Positions 56,496 through 64,000 of a stretch of DNA of 64,000 bases are shown in pieces. Numbering within the stretch: position 1 is the first letter of the stretch; each line of letters starts with the position of its first letter. Source of the DNA: Aphanomyces cochlioides (lineage: Eukaryota; Oomycota; Saprolegniomycetes; Saprolegniales; Verrucalvaceae); the NCBI GenBank assembly GCA_019828595.1, contig JAHQRK010000002.1, positions 2,728,001 to 2,792,000 of the forward strand, given 5' to 3'. Both the position numbers and the translations under genes were made by a program. Under the pieces are notes generated by a model. It ran no database searches. It saw only the letters and a program-made list of their open reading frames with translations, and had not been told where the DNA came from.

Positions 56496-56990
56496 TCAAC
56501 CTACTTTGTTGAGAATCGTTTTTGCCAATTTTCGCCGCTTTGATTTTTCATTTTCGAGTGCTGTTTCAGCGATATCGAGGCGTCTTTTTACTTCACGAAT
56601 TTCAAACTTATCTTGGACAGGCTGCATTGGAGGCTTGTGATTGGATAATTTCCAAAATGGCTTCTTCGCTGTATTTTTTGCAAACTGAATCCATAAACAT
56701 CGCATTTGTACCACTGTAGATGGCCTACTCTTCTTGCGCTTCTTCATCCAAGTCGCTAACGCGACCAAGTAGCTTCTGATCGTGGACTCGTCATTTCCAC
56801 AATGCATTGGAACATATGAAACCTCAAATTTCTTTTTTTGGCCAAAGCGGTAGATCTGATACAAATTGTAATCGGCTGGTATTGCATGTAAAGTGCGCAT
56901 CCAGCCGTACCAAAACGACCAAAATCGTGCAGATTCTTCGCGAAATTCATTCATTTCTTCCAGAAGAGAGACAAGTTTACTCTCCAGCAT
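56496..56990 (-). CDS. unknown protein, 164 residues, C-terminal coiled coil
   Basis: ATG 56990. N-terminal part is helical and aromatic-rich (ARFWSFWYGWMRTLHAIPAD); the last 40 residues form a charged coil (REVKRRLDIAETALENEKSK). Basic, Lys-rich centre. No family recognised. It lies just outside the intact Harbinger element. Confidence 0.45.
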   Translation of the reverse strand: MLESKLVSLLEEMNEFREESARFWSFWYGWMRTLHAIPADYNLYQIYRFGQKKKFEVSYVPMHCGNDESTIRSYLVALATWMKKRKKSRPSTVVQMRCLWIQFAKNTAKKPFWKLSNHKPPMQPVQDKFEIREVKRRLDIAETALENEKSKRRKLAKTILNKVG

Positions 56991-57246
56991 TTTGAGATTG
57001 GAGTCGACAGGGAGAATGGAAAAGTGAGACTGAATGCTCTGACATATATTTTAGTCAACTTGAAGTTAACGTAATATGAAATGATTTTTGACGTCGCAAT
57101 GAACGGATTGCTGATATCATTCTAACCACTGTGACTGAGAAACATGTGGTGAATCACCACATGTTTCGATAATATGTTTATCGACTGATGCAGGTTTGTT
57201 GGGCAGCATTTAGTGTGAAAGCTTCATACAGTATTGGAGTGTATAT
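56991..57246. other. spacer before Harbinger element
   Basis: A perfect inverted repeat, acatgtggtgaatcaccacatgt, lies near 57143-57165; otherwise nothing seen. Confidence 0.4.
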
Positions 57247-57421
57247 GGGTTTCAGAGCTGGCACAGAAATCAGATCAGAGAATTTCCATGGACTGAAATT
57301 GATGTGATTGGTTATAATTCAGCGAATTTGTTCTGTATTCTTGCCTGTTCTCTTGCGTTTTTTTCGTCAAGATGTGCTCCTGCACAGACACAACCTTCTT
57401 TCACCACTCCCTCACGTTGTC

Positions 57422-58386
57422 ATGGTTGCATGGACAGGAGACTCCTGCAAGTGCAGTGAGTGCCTTGGATGCTCTGTCAATGGTCGAAGTTCCATGGACA
57501 TACTGATTGCATGGATCACGTATTGTGATCGACACGGCAACTACCCAAATTGGACTCGTTTTAAAGGAGCTGCAAAGACAAAGACTGGGTCGAGTAAAAG
57601 AACCATTGCTAACGAGATCTCTATGTTACTCCGCTCCCATGGCTTGCATCGCGACGGACCTTCTGTGCTTGACAAGATTGCTCGATTGAATTCTTCATTT
57701 TTACAAGCAAAAGACTGGGAGCGTCAGACAGGACAGGGATTCTTGATAACGCTCTTGAAAATATCGACGGCCGTAGCCAAGCTGAGCAAAATGAAGCACT
57801 TGCACAAGCCGAGGTATGAATGCAGCTTTATTCAAATTTAACACACACTTCAAAGCTTTCAATTAGAGATGCGAAGCTAAGATTTTGCAGATATTTTGAT
57901 GAACTCGAAGTTGTGTTCAATGACCGACCACTATCAACGCCAGTATACCATTGTAGTACTGAAGACTCGAATTTTAATGGTGCTGATTTCAACCCCGAGG
58001 CTCGCGAGTCAGAAACATCTTCTCTGCCATTGATGGGGTCAACTCCAAGGAACGAAACGGAGGATGCAAGCAGGCCGCAAAAGAAAAGGATCAAGTTGGT
58101 TGGTGACAAGCCAAATAAGTCGTTTGGCGAGAGTATTGCTGGTGCCATGAAAGAACAAAGTAAAGTGCAACTGCAAATAGCTCAAGACATTTTGGTATCA
58201 AAGCGATGGGAAGCCGAATTGCGAGAAAAAGAAGTTGCTGTTAAAGCAAGAGAAGCTGATATTTTGCAAAGGAAACAAATGCATGATGAAATTATGAGGG
58301 AATGCCAAATGATGCGCGATATGAACATGCCAATCGACCAAATTATGAGGCATGTCAAAGATGAGAAAGAAAGGCTTGGATTATAG
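57422..58386 (+). CDS. Myb-like DNA-binding partner of Harbinger transposase, two exons
   Basis: Exons 57422-57813 and 57891-58386 (intron 77 bases) give 295 residues. N-terminal Cys cluster CKCSECLGC, then a DNA-binding region: MDILIAWITYCDRHGNYPNW, SSKRTIANEISMLLRSHGLH, DWERQTGQGFL. An NLS-like KKRIKL near residue 195 and a charged coiled coil (EAELREKEVAVKAREADILQ) follow. In Harbinger systems this protein binds the transposon ends and brings the transposase into the nucleus. Its stop is 23 bases from that of the convergent transposase gene. Confidence 0.8.
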
Positions 58387-58409
58387 AATGTGTTATTCAT
58401 GTGATTAAA

Positions 58410-59747
58410 TCATTCATTCATGTCATCGTCTATCGCTTCGTTCCAAAACTTGTCTGCATGGTACTCTCGTCGGTCGCATACATTGTCGTAGCCCACATCA
58501 ATCGAATGGGGATCTAACTCATCTTGTGGGTTGGATTCGTTTGAACGATCATATTCTTCTATATCAGTGTTCCAATCAGTTTCGCTGTCTGTCATGTCAA
58601 AAAGCAAATTGTGAAGAACCGCTGCACATCGAATATACAATACCATCAGCTTCGCTGCCCTTGGTTTAGAAATATCCATTCTCATTCCACGCAAGGATTG
58701 AAATCTTCCCTTCAAAAGTCCAATGCAATTTTCGTTGACACTACGGCACTTAGCCAAATGAGTATTGAAAAGCAATTGCCTTCCAGACAAACGACATCCA
58801 CGAGCCCTTTTGAAAGCGGGCAACACAATGTCAGACATAGAATAGCCAGAATCAGCAAGGAGGAATTCATATTTGTCAAAGTACTTGTCAGGTTGCAAGC
58901 AGAGCTTGCTATTGGACCACACGCGCATGTCGTGCACTGCCCCAGGCCATCCAAGATCCATGAATCGGACTAACTTTCGATCGTCACAGACCACCATACC
59001 AGCCATACCGTAATAACCCTTGCGACAAAAATAGTCTTCACCATGCCTTGAAGGCTTTGAATACACGGGAAAAAGAGTGCCATCTACAAACCCAACGCAC
59101 CCCTCAAAACCATGCTCAATCTCGACTCGAGAAGCAATTTGTCTTCTCTCGCACGCATCCGGCCAAAAGACTACTTGAGCTTCGATCTCAAGTAAAGATA
59201 TAACTATTCTCTGGCAAAACAAAGCAACACAACCTTCGGATATACCAAAATATCGAGCAATAATTCCAATTGAAACACCATTTCCAAATCTTCCCAGCTT
59301 CGTCAAGAAGACAAGGAACTGTTGATATACAGGGCATTGAGCTGCTGTACTTTGGTTCATAAATACACGATTGTTCTCTATGATCGCCACAATCTGGTGA
59401 AAACTCGATTTACTCATTCTTACTTCTTGACGAAACCGTCGATCATCCATGTTCATGATATATTCGTACGGCGCTGGTCGCTTGGGCACAGAGAACCGAC
59501 TTGTTATGTAGCGATTGCGCAGTACTTCGTCAAGAGCACCAAGTACAACCTCAAAACCAACCATAGACCCTGAAGTTTGATGGCCAAGTACATCGTCTGC
59601 TTCATAACAGCTTAGATTGATTGCAAGACGACCTTGCAAGCTGACAAGCGTCTCGTGTGGGACAACAAAAGGATGCGTGGCAACAGAAACAAGTACAAGA
59701 CGTTGGAGCTCTTGGATAAGAGTCTGCCGCTCCGAGAATCGCACCAT
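58410..59747 (-). CDS. PIF/Harbinger DDE transposase, intact (HARBI1-like nuclease)
   Basis: 445 residues from ATG 59747. Start of the conserved part: APYEYIMNMDDRRFRQEVRM; helix-turn-helix GNGVSIGIIARYFGISEGCV; catalytic D in CVGFVDGTLFPVYSKPSRHG, second D in LGWPGAVHDMRVWSN, LLADSGYSMSD, and E in SVNENCIGLLKGRFQSLRGM. The C-terminus is acidic. Length and all motifs are normal for the family, so this copy may be active. Minus strand, convergent with the partner gene. Confidence 0.93.
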   Translation of the reverse strand: MVRFSERQTLIQELQRLVLVSVATHPFVVPHETLVSLQGRLAINLSCYEADDVLGHQTSGSMVGFEVVLGALDEVLRNRYITSRFSVPKRPAPYEYIMNMDDRRFRQEVRMSKSSFHQIVAIIENNRVFMNQSTAAQCPVYQQFLVFLTKLGRFGNGVSIGIIARYFGISEGCVALFCQRIVISLLEIEAQVVFWPDACERRQIASRVEIEHGFEGCVGFVDGTLFPVYSKPSRHGEDYFCRKGYYGMAGMVVCDDRKLVRFMDLGWPGAVHDMRVWSNSKLCLQPDKYFDKYEFLLADSGYSMSDIVLPAFKRARGCRLSGRQLLFNTHLAKCRSVNENCIGLLKGRFQSLRGMRMDISKPRAAKLMVLYIRCAAVLHNLLFDMTDSETDWNTDIEEYDRSNESNPQDELDPHSIDVGYDNVCDRREYHADKFWNEAIDDDMNE

Positions 59748-59871
59748 GATTCAGTGTTCTGTTCTGTTTGGGAGTGATGTGGGGACTCACTGGCCACACA
59801 GGAAACACGACAGATGATTTTGATTGGACATATAAATTGAAATTTTTACATGTGTTTTTGATTCTTTTCTG

Positions 59872-59932
59872 TTTTCTGGCCAGCTCTGAAACCCCCTGTA
59901 TAAGTAAGGGGGTTTCAGAGCTGGCCAGAAAA
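59872..59932. repeat. head-to-head Harbinger ends forming a perfect palindrome
   Basis: 25 bases (59872-59896, ending ctctgaaaccccc) are repeated in inverse at 59908-59932, separated by tgtataagtaa. The left arm is the end of the element at 57247-59896; the right arm is the beginning of a second end with no partner found to the right. Confidence 0.8.
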
Positions 59933-60234
59933 CATATGCATCACTAGAAAGTTCAGTATTCACTGACAATAGATATGACAGGCCAAGCCACTATCATCGC
60001 AATTCGTGGAAATACGTCGAGATAACATGGGCTCCTATGAGTAATTGGGCAAGTTCGCCAGTTGAATCTGTGTAGTAACCACTTGAAGGTACGTCGTGAA
60101 TGCATCAAAGATAATGTGTTGATCAATGACATACACCCTAGAATTGGGGGTTGGTGTCAACCTTTTGTATCTATCGAGACGAAAAGGATGAGATGGAAAC
60201 TAACAAGTGCAGCAATCTATGTGAGTGATTCCAT

Positions 60235-60379
60235 ATCGTCACCACAGCTCTATCTCGCGATGTGTATTCAAAAGTCTACTTTACGTTTCGATCAGGGACT
60301 GATGCAGATGTTGAAGCGCACAATAACCTGTTCTTAATGACGTCCGTCCATATTTGCGTGATACATTACATTTCAATAA
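60235..60379 (+). repeat. 145-bp direct repeat, first copy
   Basis: Matches 60589-60733 with about five differences, same orientation, 354 bases apart. Both read through ttcttaatgacgtccgtcc. A local duplication of part of an unrecognised sequence; a short frame with SKVYFTFRSGNDTDVEAHNN crosses the second copy. Confidence 0.8.
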
Positions 60380-60588
60380 ACCTCTAATGCGCATCCTTTG
60401 ACTATTCGGCCAAGCTGACAGTCCTCCTCTTGCCAGACACTGAACACAACATTCACTCTTGCTACTATGACTACCTCTGCATCTTCCGCCTCCAACGCGT
60501 CCAACAACCAAGCGAACAGCTCGCCAGCCCTGGTGCCGCAGCTTCTCCTCCTCAGTTGAACGGATCATCCGATGACGAAAGTGGCGAC

Positions 60589-60733
60589 ATCGTCACCACA
60601 GCTCTATCTCGCGATGTGTGTTCAAAAGTCTACTTTACATTTCGATCAGGGAATGATACAGATGTTGAAGCACACAATAACCTGTTCTTAATGACGTCCG
60701 TCCATATTTGCGTGATACATTACATTTCAATAA
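60589..60733 (+). repeat. 145-bp direct repeat, second copy
   Basis: See first copy at 60235. The preceding bases (60467-60588) include a Ser/Asn/Pro-rich frame; the following bases (60734-60895) code LSRVVLYAYNVLERRKTSWD, SLWVKCKGTICSQYVP, which might be a zinc-finger part of a transposase. Unresolved. Confidence 0.75.
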
Positions 60734-61016
60734 GGTAGCTCTACAACGCAAGTGCTACCCCTGGAATCTCTCACGTGTGGTATTATATGCGTACAACGTA
60801 CTCGAACGAAGAAAGACTAGTTGGGACTCGTTCGGAAATAATAATTCACTCTGGGTGAAATGTAAGGGAACAATCTGTAGCCAATATGTACCCTGAAGTC
60901 TGGACACATCCAGACCACAGTTAAGCTTATTAAACGTACCAATTATATGCTCAAAGAAGAGCAATTTGAAGTCAAATCATGGCATCATAAAGGGTATTTT
61001 TTGTTTTATCAAAGTA

Positions 61017-61615
61017 CTCCCTCCGTCCCAAAAAAATGGAGCGAATCAGAAAATCGGCGTACACCTCCTGGAATAAAAATACACTTGACTTCAAAATTTC
61101 ATAATTTGATTAAAAGATGTCAGAGTTGGTGTCATTCCAGACGACCAATAGGATTGTACAAAATACGTCTAACTAACGTTATGACATCTCTAAGATTGCG
61201 ATGTAGTGTTGTGATCCACGACCAATTCCAAGGACGCGCTTACTTCTAAGCAATTGAATTCAGATTCTTTACCAACGTTCCCATCCCTCACGACCACGCT
61301 TCCATTCAACGTCCTGTTCCCATTGTCGACTGTGTCCTTACATACGAATGTTAGTCCTTAGATTACAGAGTGAATGTTTTATATTGATATTTGTATGGAT
61401 ATTTTGACTGGTCATTTTATCGGTTTTGATCAATGTTTTCCCGCTTGAATTACATCAATGAGAAGCTGGAAGCATGCTTTGTTTGAATATCCAATCAGAG
61501 ATTGATTCTATGTACTAGGATGGATGAATTTATGGTTTGACATTTTCTTGTAAATATTATAGGTGGTCATGTAAACCCTCCCCAAACTCGCTCCATTATT
61601 TTGGGACGGAGGGAG
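61017..61615. mobile_element. Stowaway-like MITE
   Basis: Starts ctccctccgtcccaaaaaaa and ends ttttgggacggagggag, with TA on both sides (61015-61016, 61616-61617). These ends and target are those of Stowaway elements, the non-autonomous Tc1/mariner relatives first known from plants. 599 bases, no coding region. Confidence 0.88.
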
Positions 61616-61633
61616 TATATTTACATGCAGCAC

Positions 61634-64000
61634 TTAAGAGAGAACAAGGAAGCGAGAAAGTGCATTCAAGATATGTAATCGCCAGGCAACCATGTCATTG
61701 TGTTCGAATCGTCCAATTTCGAAATGCTCAAAGATTTGCTTCACGGCAATGCAAACATAGACCCCACAGTCGAAGTTGTTTGTTTGCACTGGCCCGTCGA
61801 TCGGAGACACATTTTCAAAACGCTGGTAATCAACGTGTAACAACTTGAGAATGCTCTGTAAGGTGGCGGTAACATTCGGCCGATTGATATGGAGCGAATC
61901 ATAATAGCCGTACGACTTAAGATTGAGATCGATAACTCCAAGAATCCAATGATTGATAGCAAATATAGGGAAAATTAGACAGTGCGATTCATTCTTTGTG
62001 TAACTGGACTTTTTAAGTATACGTGTAGCTTTTTGAAGCGAAGGAAAAAATCTCCAAACTTTCAAAGAAATGGCTGTTAAGACAAACAATATTTGGTTGG
62101 CTTCTTGCCAGACTCTCCATGTACAGGTTAATTACGTCTTCATGAATCCAGGCATCATTTGAAATCAACGATTCCAGTTTGAAATGAAGACGACGAGCCT
62201 GTAGAATAAATTCCCATTGACCATCAAATGATGATATAGTTGATCGGTCGTCACGAATCGGATTTTCTGGTAATAGTCGTCGCTTGCCCTTACCAAAGTT
62301 TCCTTTGTGCTTATTTTCGCTCGCAAACATTAAATCGGTAAAGAATGGTTCGGTGAAATGCTGTTCAATCTCACCACGACTCAATTCTGAAGCAGGAGTA
62401 CAGAATGAGCTCGACATGTCTGGCCCATCCACAATATAAAGTGATGATCTGTTTGCACCCGAAGTTGGAACTGTCGTGTTAAGAGACATCGTCTCGAGAT
62501 GACTTAGCATGGCGTCCTCGCATTTAATGGTTGATGTTATTTCTGTTGTGAAGGTCTCTTCCATTTTTGCGACCAGACTGAGCCTTGGCTGGACTGACGA
62601 AAAGCTCTCGGCACCTTCGCTCTTGACATTCGTTTCACCAAGCTTTCTTTTGAGTTGAAAATTCGAACCCTTTTCAGGTTTTGGCAGCGTAGCCTTTAGG
62701 GTTTTGTAATGACAAGAGCTAAATATTGCCCTTGTTCCTTTAAGTGAGACTAGACGTGCAAACTCGTGTTCTAACCGAACTCCTTCCAACATTGTATCTT
62801 GACTGGGCCGGAAATATCGAATACATTCATCTGTCAGTGGTTGCAGCGCAGAAAAGCCATCACGTTTTGTAAGACGAGATATGGCAATGTAGCCTTGCTG
62901 ACACGTGTTCACAGCTTTATTGTATCTCGAGCCTTTTGCTTTCCAGTCAGCCACGACCAGTGAATCCATTGTCTCGCCCTGGATTTTGTACACAGTTGAG
63001 GCTATTGCGTTGACAAATGGGAACTGATTGAAGCGAAGTCTAATGGTTCGTTTTGTGCCACCAGGTCCGGGTGTCAAAGTCACCTCAGTCGCAGCAGCAG
63101 GTTTGAACACAAATACTGGGTGTACATCTGGCGGTAAAGATACATCTAATCCATCTCGAGGTAGTTGACTCAAGTCCTTTGGCCGCTTAACACGAACGAA
63201 GACAACCTCGGGGGGTTTACTGGGAATAAGAACCTTCAATTTTGAACCAGAGTCTTGTACTAATTTGAACTTTGTGGCTTCGTCAAATTGAACAGAATGC
63301 AATGTTCCAAATGTTCCATTTGCAATACCCTGTTGGGGATTCACATTTTGTGTGAATACAACAGGCATTCCTGGTATCAAGTCAATGAAAGGGGCCATGT
63401 TGCCGAGCATTGTATCGGGAAGAGACATAATACTAGAGACGTCCGTCGATGATAAATCATTCAGCAAACCATTGAAATTTGCAACAATGCGTATAGGGTA
63501 ATGGTTCACCGGTAACTTCTTTGACAACGCAGCGGTATATGCATTAATAATGGCCTGTCTTGTTCGGTTATCAGGTGTTGTGTAGGTAGTGCACCGCTTT
63601 GTTCCTGAACCGTCGGATGTAGAAACGGGTTTTGGCTTCATATCCTTGAGTATCAAGCCTTGTGGTAAAATACGACCGTTGAGGATATCGACAAGATCCT
63701 GAGTCCATTCTCCTTTTCTCGCAAGGCTAACGAGTCTTCCCCATTCTGGATCTTTTGCAAATCGAACATTCTCATCCAAAACTACGACCGTTCCGAAGGA
63801 TCTCCATAAGCTGAACCCTGAGTCTTCATACAGATCTAATTTCATATCCGCATTTGGAGCTGAAAGTGGTGTGTACATGGGTTTTCCACCAACAGGGGGC
63901 ATTTGAAAGAAATCCCCGGCAAGAACAATATTAATACCACCGAAAGGGATATCAAGCTTTGTTCGTGCACGAAGTGCTTCGTCGAGCCGAACCAAATGCT
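61634..64000 (-). pseudogene. Pif1-type helicase with C-terminal Ulp1-type protease, 5' end outside window, one frameshift
   Basis: Mobile-element-type protein. From the right edge: helicase motifs NIVLAGDFFQMPPVGG, VVLDENVRF, IPGMPVVFTQNVNPQQGIAN, NAIASTVYKIQGETMDSLVV and CQQGYIAISRL, then a 250-residue linker of low similarity. After a frameshift near 62050 comes a C48 (Ulp1/SENP) protease region: INHWILGVIDLN, YGYYDSLH, VQTNNFDCGVYVC, with His, Asp, Gln and Cys in place. The Walker A motif and any upstream Rep or transposase domain lie beyond 64000. Not known whether it belongs to a Helitron-like or another element. Confidence 0.82.

Larger units (their letters stand above)
57247..59896. 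mobile_element. PIF/Harbinger element, both genes open (possibly autonomous)
   Basis: Inverted ends gggtttcagagctggcacag (left) and, reversed, gggggtttcagagctggcca (right). A 6-base direct repeat TGTATA lies at 57240-57245 and 59897-59902. Two convergent genes, Myb-like partner (57422-58386) and transposase (58410-59747), are free of stops. PIF/Harbinger usually duplicates 3 bases, so the 6-base repeat may be chance or may define a subgroup. Confidence 0.85.

Overview
The window looks like a stretch of oomycete nuclear genome, probably of the Saprolegnia/Aphanomyces type. That assignment is an inference from gene content and gene style: very compact genes with GT-AG introns of about 39-50 bases, an oomycete-style ankyrin protein, OFA-type transporters expanded in tandem, an F-box/RCC1 pair, and a heavy load of DNA transposons (Tc1/mariner, PIF/Harbinger, Merlin) plus copia and gypsy retroelements. 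There are no bacterial operons, CRISPR arrays or RNA genes that I can support.

Layout. 1-890: 3' part of a rhodanese-type sulfurtransferase gene (minus strand), cut by the window edge. 1205-8788: a copia retrotransposon on the minus strand with almost identical LTRs, a 5-bp target duplication and a half-tRNA primer site; a Tc1/mariner element sits inside its 3' LTR. 9161-10494: a complete seven-exon CAP/SCP-domain gene. 10616-11125: a small unknown gene. 12.9-21.5 kb: a decayed array of at least six minus-strand paralogues of an unrecognised family, interrupted by a broken S28 peptidase gene and a truncated ABCA-type transporter. 22225-28099: a Ty3/gypsy element with several frameshifts and a small insertion in gag.

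28.5-40.4 kb is the healthiest gene-rich block: two tandem F-box/RCC1 genes (both damaged), an ankyrin-repeat gene, a methyltransferase-like gene, an RNase Z-like gene, a NUP50-like nucleoporin with a Ran-binding domain, a Tudor-like gene and a complete six-exon GlcNAc-1-phosphotransferase (GNPTAB-like) gene. 40.4-50 kb is a segmental duplication: the last exon of the phosphotransferase gene and the following OFA transporter gene are copied, giving one transporter with a single in-frame stop, one intact copy and one degenerate copy. A PIF/Harbinger derivative with a nested Tc1/mariner separates the first two copies.

50.2-61.6 kb is mostly transposons: a broken PIF/Harbinger pair, a Merlin (ISXO2-like) element whose transposase gene has introns, a pogo-like fragment, two unknown ORFs, an apparently intact two-gene PIF/Harbinger element, and a Stowaway-like MITE. 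The right end (61634-64000) carries a Pif1-type helicase joined to a C-terminal Ulp1-type protease region, running off the window.

Taken together, the host genes are ordinary eukaryotic housekeeping genes (sulfur transfer, tRNA processing, nuclear transport, lysosomal-type glycan phosphorylation, organic-acid transport). The notable part is the mobile DNA: nested insertions allow relative dating, and several elements keep precise ends and target duplications while their genes are broken.
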